In this document: positions 33,419 to 44,749 of the stretch, piece by piece
Numbering within the stretch: the stretch's first letter is position 1
Layout: each line of letters starts with the position of its first letter
Source of the DNA: Allium sativum
Lineage: Eukaryota; Streptophyta; Magnoliopsida; Asparagales; Amaryllidaceae
Assembly (NCBI GenBank): GCA_030737875.1
Contig: CM060923.1
Span: 489,826,453-489,890,452 of the forward strand
Length of the DNA stretch: 64,000 nt
Reading direction: 5' to 3'
Notes under the pieces: generated by a model
The model's input: the letters and a program-made list of their open reading frames with translations, nothing else
Databases searched by the model: none
Told to the model about the DNA's origin: nothing
Translations under genes and position numbers: made by a program

Positions 33419-35721
33419 TTAACTAAGGTTTACTAATGAACTCAAACATGACTTAAGTTTACTTTATCAAACGATAGCGTACGGGTGCTTTCCCACATTT
33501 TCAGCTGAGCTTAACTTATTTTATAGTATAAGTCGTCCCACCCTTCAGTTTTTGTATTACATCTTAAGTCATAATCTTCCCTAGTCCCTAGGACAAGTTT
33601 ACCTATTATTGAACTTTACATTACCGCAACTCAGGTTTATAATAGGTAGTTACCATTCCCCAGTACTGTGTTGGTTACGTTTGTCCATATGTCAAGTTTT
33701 ACTTAACCCTACCTTCCCGCTCATGCATTACTCATATGTGCCACAAATTTTGGTTAAGTGTTGTCTATCAGTTCATATTTACTTAACCCACCCACGCATC
33801 ATATCCAATTGGTTAAGTGTTGTTAACCTAACCTTACCATACTAACATGTATCATTAGCATTAATTGATTATTAATGCACCAACCTCTCACGTTAGACTT
33901 ATTGTTGCCGTTGCTGGATGTGCCGGGCGGTTCCGGGCAGTCTTACACCACAACTCAATCTAACCTCGAGTTTTAGCGCATTATGACTAACTTCTCACAT
34001 TAGAACCTATTGTTTGCGGTTACTGGATGTGCTGGGCGGTTCCGGGCAGATTTACACCGCAGACTCATTCAAACCTCGAGTTAGTCATGTTTCATCTTTA
34101 GCTAATTAACAATTCATGTCCATTCCAGGTGTCATATGCCAACTACCAAGTTACCCAAGTTTTCAATGATATTCATGTTTCTAATCCCAAGTTATGTGTA
34201 GAGTTCCATAATTACATCAAATGTGGTTTGACCAACATATTCAATTTCTTTTAATTATGGTTCTACACTTTCCATTAGAGTCTTAAGTGCACATCAAATT
34301 TCCAAATCACCAAATTTATGTTCATGCCTTTAATTTTATTAATAGGTTATGCCTATTATTCCAATTCAATTTATAATTTAAACCCTCAATCTCATAGTAT
34401 TTAGATTTGAAATAAATCACCTTTTTCCCAATTCTAGCCCACATTTAATAATTCCAATTAAATTAACATAATTTCATGTTAACATCATAACTCAAAATTC
34501 ATGATTATGCGCTATTCACGTTCCCAAATCATATCCAAAGATTCATTATGGATTACGCTCCAAAATTACCCATTTACGAGCTATATCACAATGATTTCCC
34601 AATGTTTACAGTAATAATTGTTATGCTACAATCCCCAATATTTGCAATAATTATTATTATGCCATAATCCCCAATATTTGCAATAATTATTGTTATGCCA
34701 TAATCCCCAAATTACAGATTACATTCCTCGATTGCATAAAATAGATTATGCCCAATATTCCTATATTCTAATCGTACGTATGTATAATAAGATTTCGTCT
34801 AGGTTCGAGATAACCTAGATCCAAAAATAAAAAGGGGAAGGAGAATAAAAGAACAATTATTATAACATGAATCTTGAATTAAATTTATAACTGGGGAATG
34901 ATGAACGATAATAATACTATTATTCCACAAGTTTATTGTACTTCCACTCACCTAGACTGGATTGGAGAAATAAACGATTTGCTGTTGATGTAGAAACATT
35001 GATTTAACTTTCTTATTTGATTGTTGGTGTAGAGCATGAATTGTTGATGAAGAACTTTGCTACTTGATTTGATTAAACTCCAAAATTGATGAAGAACTTG
35101 CAATTTAATTTAGAATTTTGGGGCGGCGGCTATGTTTGGTTGAAGTTTGGCAGCATGGAGACGTCTTAAGGAATTGTTATGAATTAGGGTTAGGTCTTGC
35201 TATGTATTTATAGGTGTAGAGAGTGTTTTAGAGCCCTTAGATTGAACTAGAAGCCATCATATCCGTACAACACATTAAAACACGTCACCGGAACGAAACT
35301 GCCCAGATCTGTGAAGGGGGGTGGGGGTTAGGTCGACCCCCTGGTCGACCTGCCTGGTTAATGGCGGGAAATTTCCCACTCAGCTGCCTGAGTCGAATTT
35401 CGAACTATTTTGAATTTTAGTTGAATCTTCTAAAGGCCATAACTCCTTCATACGGAGTCTGATTTACTCAACCTTGGACTCTATTCCAAGCAGAATTCCG
35501 AAACGAACGAAATGGTGATGTCTGTTTTACTTAATTCCTGATATTTAAATTAAGTATCCTTATTTTATTATCTTTTCCGTTACACACACTGTTATTGAAT
35601 TAATTTTTCCTTCTCTTCCATATATTAATTAATTTTCATTATACATCACCATTATTTACCTATCTATGCATATCTACATATCTGTACATTTTTAATTATA
35701 TTAAAAATGTGTGGTATTAAA
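33419..35721 (-). mobile_element. S2: proximal segment (LTR start on minus strand)
   Basis: Contains the right copy of the duplication (33419-34287), then LTR sequence whose reverse complement matches the G1 LTR head: 'CATACGGAGTCTGATT' near 35457 and GGTCGACC palindromes near 35330. A minus-strand TATA box lies at 35205-35212. The terminus TTTAATACC on the minus strand corresponds to TGTAACACC of G1, with the TG lost to mutation. Confidence 0.75.
35205..35212 (-). promoter_or_regulatory. TATA box of S2
   Basis: Minus-strand CCTATAAATACATAG. Confidence 0.6.
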
Positions 35722-35726
35722 CTTCA
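35722..35726. repeat. Target-site duplication CTTCA (right of S2)
   Basis: Second copy; T2 LTR sequence resumes immediately after it. Confidence 0.8.
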
Positions 35727-36028
35727 CATCCGGGTGTACCAGTATTAAGCGGGTTAAAACCGGCAACCCTTCCGCCCTTCCAGGTTTCTTTTAGTGGGAC
35801 CTTTGTCTCTTTATCTCTTCACTTCTGACTCAGATGACCTTTTTCTTTCTAGAACCCCCTACCGGGTATTCCCTGTTGGATAAGCTGTGTCGACATTCCA
35901 TATACTTTGATTCCCTTTCCTCTAAGAAGGTGTCGGTTTATGTAGCTCTCAGATCATTCCTCATCGTTTGTTTTCACTGGATAACCCTTCACCATAAGCT
36001 GGTTTCGGGGTTAATTTTAGTAGTAGCA
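35727..36028 (-). mobile_element. T2 5' LTR, outer segment
   Basis: Resumes the LTR ('GTACCAGTATTAAGCGGG') in register with 16317-16616 of the left LTR. It ends GTAGCA followed by the TSD CATAA. Confidence 0.85.
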
Positions 36029-36033
36029 CATAA
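36029..36033. repeat. Target-site duplication CATAA (right of T2)
   Basis: Right partner of 15191-15195. Confidence 0.85.
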
Positions 36034-36955
36034 CATTTCGGCACGTTCAACCTTATGACTTTTAGAATTGCTTCACCATCTTCACTCAAAAAGTTAAATG
36101 AAAGCTGAGGGAATTCGATATAAACACTCTTAAGTTTCTTGAGAAAATCGTTTTTCTTGAAAGTGTGAGGAGATGTTGTCAAAAACTCCTTTTTCAATCT
36201 ACAAGTCGCACATAATGCATCTTCGTAGTAAAAAAAGTTCTGTCATAATGCAAATAGGTATATTAGTAGTCACATATAGTAAATAGAATTCCGTACATAT
36301 TTCAAATAGGTTACCACATCAAGTTTACAAGTATTCCTCTAGTTCATATAAAATCGACCTTTTAAATTGTGCGGTGATAAACCTATCCTTGTTGTATTCA
36401 AGCTATTCTTTGGGAAGGTCTCTAGGGATTGAAAGAACCCTTTCAAGGTTCCAACAATCCCTAGGGTGCGGGTCAGATCCAAACTCATCTAAGTAACGCC
36501 TATGATGGCGATGTATGAAACTTCCATTATGATCCCCAAGAAAGGAAAAATCCACTATTTTGTATCGTTTGTCAACTTCATACAAGAAGTCAAATAAGAT
36601 ATCCATATCCTTAATTTACACCCAAAATAAAGTCATCAGTTCCTTGTTCTCTTCGCGGAGAATTTCCCTGTGTTTACGGTCTTTCTTTAACCAGGGCGCC
36701 GCTTCATGCTCCAAATAAGACATAAGTTTATGTGTAATCTTCTCAAGATCATGATATTTTCGAGATAAAGAATTATAATCTTTTAATAACCTCTCTTGCT
36801 CTACATGAGATCGAGTTAATTCCTTTGTTTATTATCTAATTCTGCTCTAAGGCGGGAATTTTTTTTTCTTTCTGTCTATTAGATATGATAACTAGAAACT
36901 AGTTACAATCAAATACTTGGGAAAAGAAAGAAAATTGCAATATCGGGAATTATAC
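36034..36955 (-). pseudogene. T1 fragment: coiled-coil and downstream coding remnants
   Basis: Minus strand, downstream of the exon ending at 36956. Segments include a coiled coil from about 36840 to 36613 (KYHDLEKITHKLMSYLEHE and KHREILREENKELMTLF), a 67-codon frame from 36606 to 36403 starting MDILFDFLYEVDKRYKI, and a frame from 36197 to 36034 cut by T2. No named family is recognised. Given its place it should be later exons of the T1 antisense gene or a fused neighbour. Confidence 0.45.
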
Positions 36956-37436
36956 CTGAGAGAGAGACCTCAGGATCAACAGGTTTTTCTCTTCCCGAAA
37001 GACCTTAGTTCCACCTTCTTTAAATAAGGGAGGTTCAAAATCCTGGGCAACATGGGAACCTCCAACATCGGAACTATGCCTAGCAGAATCATGAGATGCC
37101 TCGGGACCCGTAGGGGGATATGTTCTGTCCTTACCATGCTCATCCTAATGGTCACTACCTCTTGAACTATCACCGCCATTATCCCCATCATCATCAATGA
37201 AAGTTGAAGTCTCTTCTCCTTCACTGGAATCATCAGAAAGATCGTCAATGTATAGAAGGTCTTCGAGTTTAGATTTTCCCTTCTACGATATCTTGACACC
37301 TTGTTTACCCAACTCAATCCTTTCCATAACTTTATCCCTGATGAAAGGTGGAATAGTGGTAGTTCGGATCTCAGAAAGACTCTGAAAGTTGTTGGAAATG
37401 ATATGAAATAGGGCGTTCTCATAGTTAAGAATTGCG
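36956..37436 (-). pseudogene. T1 antisense gene: acidic C-terminal exon
   Basis: On the minus strand this reads YENALFHIISNNFQSLSEI, then IPPFIRDKVMERIELG, then an Asp/Glu/Ser-rich stretch. It matches T2's antisense gene near 19385-19500 (YYEDALVLAFSDNYKRISEF, then DPFIRDRV) and its acidic tail. It ends at CAG/GTATAAT (36956/36955), the same exon border as CAG/GTATGG in T2. In-frame TAG codons make it inactive. The N-terminal part was displaced by the SIRE insertion at 37440. Confidence 0.6.
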
Positions 37437-38060
37437 GAATGGATCGTTAAGGCAAAACAAACACTAGAGGGGGGTGACTAGTGTTTTTGAAAATTTTATA
37501 AAAATCTAAAACTTATGTGATATACTATATGAATCAATCACCACAGACACAATCATAGACACAGAATCAAATACAAAAACAAAGATAAACAAAAATAAAG
37601 TGCAGAAAAGAAAAAACACACCGGATTTTATACTGGTTTGGATTGCTCCTACGTCCAGTCCCGCACAACGCTGGATTATGCAGAGTTTTATTATTATATC
37701 AATAGTCAAATACAACTTCCTTGATTTCACAGCTACAAGGGATACCACTGATTCCAACCTCCTTGATTTCATGGCTACAAGGGATATCACTAATTTCCTG
37801 TCCTTGATTTTAAGGCTACAAGGGATACCACCGATTACTTATACAACCCAAACAATTACAAACAGCCCTATAACTCTTCAATAGCACTTGATTCAAAGAG
37901 TAATGAACAGAGAGTGTGGAGAGAAAAAGATTAATGAAAACAGAATTGAATTCGGCAGAGCATAGGGGTAGAAATCATAAAAATTAAAGAAAATAATGGT
38001 GTAATTAATGGGAATGAAGATGGAGAAGTAGAAGTGATTAAAAATTCGAAATCAGCCCGT

Positions 38061-38067
38061 TTTTATA
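38061..38067 (-). promoter_or_regulatory. TATA box of SIRE LTR
   Basis: Minus-strand ACATTATAAAAACGG. Confidence 0.5.
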
Positions 38068-38201
38068 ATGTGTGAAAGGTTGCAACCTCTCAGAATTGTC
38101 ACAAATAGTGAAAAGACACTTCCTTTCAAATTTGAAAAATGACAGTTATATGTCGACATAGGGGTAATTGTATGTCGACATAGGGGTAATTGTATGTCGA
38201 C

Positions 38202-38804
38202 ATACTCTAGTACAAAATTGATTTTTGAGCATTTTTCAAGTGTTTTGATATATATATATATATATATAGCTCTGGAAATTCTTGAATTAAAATATAGTGT
38301 TGTAAATGAATTTTATAAAGTAGGAAATCATATGAAAACATAAATATAAACTTTATAAACATATTTATAAAATTATAGAATTAAAACTATATAAATATAA
38401 AATGTATAAAAGTATAAATATACAAAATTTATAAAACCTGAGTTTGAAAACAAAAGTAAACTAAGGAAGGAAAAAATAGAAATAGAAAAAAATTGAAAAT
38501 AAAATAGAGATGATAAAAATTGAAGGTAGAACTTGAAAACAGAATTTGTAAAACAAAATTTGAATTTGAACCTGGAGTGTTATTCAGAGTCTTACATAAT
38601 CTAGACTCTATAACTATATTATTCTTGAACTCTTAGAATCTTGAATACTCATGAGTCTTGAATCATTTCTGAATTCTGAATCTCTAATTTCTTTAAACTG
38701 TACAGTCTTCAATAACAATTCTTGTATATAAATCCTGCATATGTATGTGTGTATATATATATACTCTAGTACAAAATTGATTTTTGAGCATTTTTCAAGT
38801 GTTT

Positions 38805-38854
<50 letters not shown>

Positions 38855-39328
38855 CTGGAAATTCTTGAATTAAAATATAGTGTTGTAAATGAATTTTATA
38901 AAGTAGGAAATCATATGAAAACATAAATATAAACTTTATAAACATATTTATAAAATTATAGAATTAAAACTATATAAATATAAAATGTATAAAAGTATAA
39001 ATATACAAAATTTATAAAACTTGAGTTTGAAAACAAAAGTAAACTAAGGAAGGGAAAAATAGAAATAGAAAAAAATAGAAAATAAAATAGAGATGATAAA
39101 AATTGAAGATAGAACTTGAAAACAGAATTTGTAAAACAAAATTTGAATTTGAACCTGGAGTGTTATTCAGAGTCTTACATAATCTAGACTCTATAACTAT
39201 ATTATTCTTGAATTCTTGGAATCTTGAATACTCATGAGTCTTGAATCATTTCTGAATTCTGAATCTCTAGTTTCTTTAAACTGTACAGTCTTCAATAATA
39301 ATTCTTGTATATAAATCCTGCATATGTA

Positions 39329-39350
<22 letters not shown>
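38202..39350. repeat. 559-bp tandem duplication within the SIRE LTR
   Basis: 'ATACTCTAGTACAAAATTG' starts at 38202 and again at 38761, and the following 550 bp repeat with few differences. The TA tract is longer in the second copy (about 38806-38850) than in the first (about 38249-38268). Confidence 0.9.
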
Positions 39351-39361
<11 letters not shown>

Positions 39362-39444
39362 TCTAGACAAATTTGTTAGTATATATTTTATAATCAATTA
39401 ATGTTGAAATAAGGTTGTTGTCATCAAAACTTCATTCTCCAACA

Positions 39445-39458
39445 ATCTCCCCTTTTTT
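39445..39458 (-). other. PPT of the SIRE element
   Basis: Minus-strand AAAAAAGGGGAGAT directly precedes TGTTGGAG. Confidence 0.75.
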
Positions 39459-40554
39459 GATGATGACAACCTTAGTTTATAAAATATATCATACCTGTAT
39501 TTACCCGTTGATGATGATCTTTCAAATACTCCTCCTTACTCCCCTTATTTATATTAATCCTATATTTTATAATTTCTCCCACTTTGGCATTATCAAAAAG
39601 AAATTCTAAATCTACTCCCCTAAATCACATAACTCTCTTAAACTATAAGTAACTAAGTAATTCCTAAAAATAGAATATTCACCCTAAATCTATATAATCC
39701 TATAATAGAAATTCATAATATTAAATACAAACCAATCCAAATATTATATTTACATTTGTTTGATATCAAATATACAAACCAAATCAAATCAAAGCACACC
39801 ACACCATATGTATACAAGTTTTAAGTTATAGAATTCAATTCAAACAAATTAGCCAAATCATACCAATTAATTAAACGTTTCTTGGGACTTCAATCCAACC
39901 ATCTTCTCCAAAGATTGGATCCTTCTTGATAACTTACCAATCTTCATCTTCTTTGGTTAGTGGAGCCTTTGCTAGATTGTTATCTTCATCTCAGAAAAGA
40001 GAAGAGATTAGCCAAGGCATTGCATCAAAGTTCTTTTCTTGCTGTTCAAACATCTTGATTTGGCTTAATTCGATATGACGCTAATTTCGTAGAATTATAG
40101 ATAGGATATTCTTGAAAGAATTCAAGGTTTCTTCTAGATTTTCACAAATATTATGAATTGGATTTGCCATGGATTTGTTAAGAAATTTATAAGAGAGAAG
40201 GAGAAATGGAAAAATGAATTTTTCTGGAAGAAATAGACTTAAATAAGGTCTGGAATTCATTGGATTTTGAGTGGACATGAGTAGTTATTTAATTTTAAAA
40301 TTTGAAAACATATGAAAATCTGGCAGTTATATGTTGACATATACCTAAATGTATGTCGACATATGCTATTTGAAAATTTTGAAAAATCTAAATTTTGAAT
40401 CTTTTGATCTTGCATCAAACTATAATTAGTTCTAAAGTTTTTCCAGCAACTTAAAGACAATTTAAGCCGAAATATAAATTCATTCATTACTTCATAAAAA
40501 GCAAATACATCCAACTAATTACGACACACTAAATACGAGATTCAAAAGCAAAAC
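39459..40554 (-). mobile_element. SIRE element: 3' internal region, truncated by G1
   Basis: The minus strand lies upstream of the PPT. Several clusters of 'CTCCCACTTTGGCATTATC' type (plus sense) are as in SIRE 3' ends. A minus-strand frame at 40081-40278 (65 codons, with ICENLEETLNSFKNILSIIL) has no known family. 'TATGTCGACATATGC' occurs near 40352. Its 3' direction is complete, but the pol side is cut by G1 (TSD AAAAC at 40550-40554). The last visible piece after G1 is 52612-52616. Confidence 0.55.
40550..40554. repeat. Target-site duplication AAAAC (left of G1)
   Basis: AAAAC here and at 52607-52611. Confidence 0.85.
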
Positions 40555-40839
40555 TATAACACCTCGTAATTTTATAATATTAAAATTAACATATTTAAGA
40601 ACACTTTATTTTTAGAAGAAGAACTAAGGGAAATGGGTTACGCCATTGCGTTTGTCTCGGAATTCTGCTTAAGATAGAGTCCAAGTTTGCGTGAATCAGA
40701 CTCCGTATGAAGAAGTTATGGAGGTCAGAAGATTTCAAGTTTAAACATAAATTAAATTAAAATAATAATTAAATAAATAAACCAGATTCGAAATTGAAAA
40801 TTCTGGAAATCAGTTGAGTAGGAAATGTCCTACTCAGAG

Positions 40840-40930
40840 GTGTCGCCCCCCCCCCCCTCGGTGGTGTCGACGTGGGAGTCGACCCCTCATAGGGGTGTCG
40901 ACCCCCCTATAGGGTGTCGACCCCCCTGTT
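40840..40930. repeat. GTCGAC palindrome cluster in G1 U3
   Basis: Repeated TGTCGAC/GTCGACCCC motifs separated by C-runs. The right LTR equivalent is 50138-50215. A position in U3 upstream of the TATA box suggests regulatory repeats (inference). Confidence 0.7.
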
Positions 40931-41056
40931 TCCAGATCTGGGCGACGATTTCTGAGGTGTTAGGGCATACATGTCGCGTTGTGATTGGCTCTCTTTGGTC
41001 TGGATGGCTCTGATGACTCCTAGTTGATCTAAAGGCTCATATTAATCCTAAACTTC

Positions 41057-41064
41057 TATATAAT
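41057..41064 (+). promoter_or_regulatory. TATA box of G1 left LTR
   Basis: CTTCTATATAATCTCC, conserved at 50348-50355 in the right LTR. A CT-rich leader with AACCCTTAACCC follows. Confidence 0.6.
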
Positions 41065-41261
41065 CTCCTCAACCCTTAACCCTAAACCCCATAATCCCAT
41101 TCTATGAAGCCGTCATGCTGTCTATCTCCAAACTAGCCTAGCCTCCATCTTCTCCAAACTAGAAATAAATTAGAAGAACTTCAAATCAAAAGTCTACATC
41201 AAAGGTTAAGCTTAACAAATTCAGAAATCAGATCCCAAAATACAAGATCCGTTCTTTTTCT

Positions 41262-41267
41262 GTAAGT
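41262..41267 (+). promoter_or_regulatory. Candidate leader-intron 5' splice site in G1 LTR
   Basis: CTGTAAGTTCAG about 200 bp after the TATA box, conserved in the right LTR (near 50552). It is followed by thousands of bases before the gag start. Splicing is inferred, not shown. Confidence 0.35.
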
Positions 41268-41991
41268 TCAGTTATATTTCAGATTTGAACACCTAATAGA
41301 AATCATGACTATGATGAATCGAATCTAGAACTATGCCTAAGTGTAAAATAATCAATTCTGTTTCATGCTTAATCTTTTGTCAATTCCGAATTGCTTATGC
41401 CTATGAGACTGTTTTGATGGTGCCTATCATGTTGTACACCAAATTGGTGATTCTCGTATGTTCAATTCTATCAAATCGTTATGCCTCTGATGTAACTTGC
41501 TCAGTTTGCTCATACTTATTGTTGGTATACAATAAATCTATTGAAACCATGATTCTTGCATTTGGTACAATTTTACATGCCTATTCTCTTATGTTTAATT
41601 CTATCAAATTGTTATGCCTATGATGTAACTTGCTTAGTTTGGACATGCTTATTGTTAATGTGCAACATGCCTATTTGAAACATGATTCTTAGACTGGGTA
41701 CACCTTTGCATTCCTATTTTTTTCTTATGTCAATTCTTGCGTTCCTTCCCTTTTCCCCTTCTTTGTTTTATTTTATGAATACTAGGTTCATTCGAAACCT
41801 AGAGTAAATCTCGTTGTACGAACAATTGAAACGCGGGGAATTGGGTATAACTTAATTGAGTAATTTTGGGCATAACATGCACATAGGACATAACTTGGAT
41901 TGATTGCAATTGTGGATAATTGGCATATAAAAAATCTAGAATTGGGGCCTATTTGGTAAATATGTAAATTAGCTAAAAGATGAACATGCCT

Positions 41992-42194
41992 AACCCGAGG
42001 TTAGATTGAGTTGCGGTGTAAGGCTTCTCGGAACCGCCTGGCACATCCAGCGACCGCAACAACACAGTTCTAATGTGAGAGGTTAGCGCATAAGGCCCAA
42101 AACCCGAGGTTAGAATGAGTTTGCGGTAGAAGTCTGCCCGGAACCGCCCGGCACATCCAGCAACCGCAAACAACAGTTCTAATGTGAGAGGTTA
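41992..42194 (+). other. Two tandem stem-loop modules (109-bp period) in G1 LTR
   Basis: Unit 1: GTTGCGGT (42010-42017) pairs with ACCGCAAC (42053-42060). Unit 2: GTTTGCGGT (42119-42127) pairs with ACCGCAAAC (42163-42171). Both enclose a GGAACCGCC..GGCACATCCAG core. The right LTR copy (51290-51485) is partly decayed. S2 carries the same pair in reverse orientation. Confidence 0.6.
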
Positions 42195-43305
42195 AGGCAC
42201 TAATGAATGAATTAATGCTAATGAACAGACATGCTAAGAATGGTAGGGTTAAGTTAACTAAGGCAAAACTTAACCAATACAACATGTTAATTAATCAGAT
42301 GGGTGGGGTTAGGTTAAATTGAGAACACTTAACCGTTATAACATGTTGATTGGGAAACTCTAGTAAGGGGGACCCATTTCAGCAGTAACCCACATAGATG
42401 TATCATGGTACCCTGAACTAGGAAGGGTGGGGCACGATTATTGGGCTAACTATAAGCGGTCAAAATAGCGGCGGGTGGTGTGTTAGTGTAGGTTCCGACG
42501 GAGTACGAGCATGCACGAATTCCAGAGTGGAAAAATCAGGCACTGGGCATTAGTAGTTATACACTGTGCATCTTGAATTATGTCGGGTTGCCACCATAGG
42601 TATTGATACACCCCATGGTGGGACCAACACAGGTATCTACAATCAAGTGGGGCCGAATGACACAAGTAGTAAATGCATGCGAGTAGAAGCCGATCGATAA
42701 AGGGATCATTTTATTATGAACACATGATGCTAGTTGAAATATTTGTTAGTAGGTGCAGAGAAATAGAAATAAGTGCGATGATATATTTAGTTTATCTTGC
42801 CTAATCTTGTCATTTGTTATCTTGTGGCTATGGAATTGTCTTATTTTAAGTTTATTCATGTCATGATCCTTTTTCTTGTTTACATGCTGAAAAATCACTG
42901 GACTTACCTGACTTTTGTCTGTCCCATTTTCTTTCGTCCCCTCCCCCCAAGGTCCGCAGGGAGGTCAGACCTTTTCTAGCTTGAAGAGAGTAGATGTATT
43001 GCTTGGATTATCTTTTATTGGGTTATGGCTGTGGATACACTTTTATTGGGTATTTATGTTGCTTTACTACTGTTTTATGCTTCTTTATGTATTTTGAGTT
43101 TTTAATCAAGACAAAAGTTCTATTGTAATAACTTGGAAGTTGGGGTTTGAGACAATGGTTGTAATGTTTTGACTAAACCACGCTGCTTATGAAATAATTC
43201 CAGTTTTTCCGCTATTTATATGTTTGTCTTGTAAATTATCTGTATCTTTTACCTATAATGCTTCACCGAAGTTAATGCATTCCCTTTGTGAGTGAACTTA
43301 ACGGA

Positions 43306-43310
43306 GGTGG
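43306..43310. repeat. Target-site duplication GGTGG (left of S3)
   Basis: GGTGG here and at 44745-44749. Removing S3 and one copy restores the exact right-LTR sequence GAGGTGGGGTGTTTCA. Confidence 0.95.
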
Positions 43311-44138
43311 TGTAACGACCCAGAAAATCTGAACCAATTTAAAAAAAATTAATTAGCTAAAATAATGGATTTTAAATATTTTAAATAAATATTTTAAATA
43401 ATGGCAATGAAAAGTGAGTTTGAATCGACAATTTGAAAACGAATATAATTATAAACAAGGCCTGAAATGGCGCTGCAGTTTCAAAAATTGAATTCAAACT
43501 TTGTCGGACTGTACCGGGAGCAAAACAAAACGGATTTTAGTGAAACCAAAAATATTTAAATCTGTTAGTTAATACCTTTCTAACAAATCTTAAAAATCGA
43601 ATTTTCATAGCGAAAAGGAAAAGTTATGGCCGAATGAATTTTCAGAAAGGTCGCTATGGAATTTATATAGCCCGTGAAATTGGCCATTTTGCATACGACC
43701 TCGGAATTCGACGAAACCACTTTTGTTGGATCCGGGATGAGAAGTTATTGCTAGATTTCAAATTTCATAATTTTTGTTGCTAATTAATTTAATTGATCGT
43801 TTAATGTAATCAGTGTAAAAAAAATCAATATCTTTTTGCTGTGTTAACGAAATTCGATGAAACAGGAAACATCGTGACCGTGTGGACGCCTTCTACATTT
43901 TGGAAGAGACCGCATTTTTTTCTGAGCCTTCTGCTATTTTTGGTGGAGTGGAACCCAATGTGATATTTCTAAATTATAAATGATATGGAAAACGACGATG
44001 TATAAATTATATAGTCGATGTATGAGTTATATAAGCGTTGTACACCTCATGTATAAGCGTTGTATAAGTTGTATGTTCGATGTATAAGTTATATATGCGT
44101 TGTAAAAATTATCTATGCGTTGAAATAGAAGTGAATTG

Positions 44139-44178
<40 letters not shown>

Positions 44179-44744
44179 GCCCCTCGTCCACAAACCATGG
44201 ACGATATTTATTGGTTGTGATTGTTGTGAAAATCGATTGATAGCTAATGGTTGTTTGGGATTGTTTGTGGTTGATATTGATTGATTATGGTTGAAAAATA
44301 CCCATTTGTGGTTGAGAAATATTTGGTTGAAACCACATAGGATTAGTTTGTGGAAATGAAATAAACATATACATGCCGCCTGCATGCGAACTAGATGCAT
44401 GATTCCCATTGTCAAAAACCGCGAGGTTTTAAGTAGAGCGAGGAGCCGTACTAGGGACGGTCTCGGTTTTAACTACCCTGCCATTATGTTGCCGAAATTT
44501 TGAATAATATTCATGTGTTTGAATTATTTTCATTTGCTAAAACTATATTTATTCATTGAATAGAAAACCTTCATGTGTTGAATCGATATTCATTTGTTGA
44601 TTAGAAATTCATGTGTTGAATGGTATTCGCGTTTTAAATATAAAAATCACATTTATTTAATTCTGTTCTGCTATTATCTGTTTCTGTGTTATATTCCACG
44701 GATTACCCTTGCCACCGCCAGTACGGGGTTTGGGTATCGTCTCA
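43311..44744 (+). mobile_element. S3: 1434-bp family-L solo LTR in the G1 left LTR
   Basis: Starts TGTAACGACCCAG and ends ATCGTCTCA, with TSD GGTGG. The head blocks 'AAATGGCGCTGCAGTTTC' and 'GGTCGCTATGGAATTTAT' and the later blocks 'CGTCCACAAACCATGGACG' and 'ATTATGTTGCCGAAATTT' match the first half of the delta LTR. A TA repeat lies at 44141-44176. Much shorter than the other family-L LTRs. Confidence 0.88.
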
Positions 44745-44749
44745 GGTGG
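44745..44749. repeat. Target-site duplication GGTGG (right of S3)
   Basis: Right partner of 43306-43310. Confidence 0.95.

Larger units (their letters stand above)
15196..36028 (-). mobile_element. T2: Tat-like gypsy element without pol, with nested insertions
   Basis: LTRs in direct orientation at 15196-16616 and 24243-25340 plus 35727-36028, with TSD CATAA. The PBS beside the right LTR and the PPT beside the left LTR show transcription on the minus strand. The internal domain is about 7.6 kb and holds a gag remnant, a spacer, a probable solo LTR and an antisense gene. No protease, RT, RNase H or integrase motif was seen, so T2 is non-autonomous. Antisense ORFs with a Transposase_28 domain are known in Tat-lineage elements, which supports the lineage call. 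Confidence 0.8.
37440..39444 (-). mobile_element. SIRE/Maximus-like copia 3' LTR
   Basis: On the minus strand it starts TGTTGGAGAATGAAG after a PPT and ends about 37440 (...AACGATCCA). Near its end, 'CACTAGTCACCCCCCTCTAG' and 'CCAATCCAAACCAGTATAAA' (both minus strand) are typical of SIRE LTRs. A TATA box lies at 38061-38067. TGTCGACA palindromes repeat at 38150-38205. It carries an internal 559-bp tandem duplication. The left flank CGGAA has no visible partner because the rest of the element lies to the right, beyond later insertions. Confidence 0.75.

Noticed and set aside
27228..34287. The S2 duplication as a pair of LTRs around L-A
   Set aside because: The copies lack LTR termini and are internal parts of one LTR type in the opposite orientation to L-A, with no PBS or PPT next to them.
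36976..37422. 148-codon minus-strand frame
   Set aside because: The neighbouring frame on the same strand matches T2's antisense gene (PFIRDK and the acidic tail), so this longer frame is a shadow.
41333..41623. 96-codon frame repeated at 50624-50914
   Set aside because: Present twice only because the LTR is present twice. It differs by substitutions that do not look selected, and no family was recognised.
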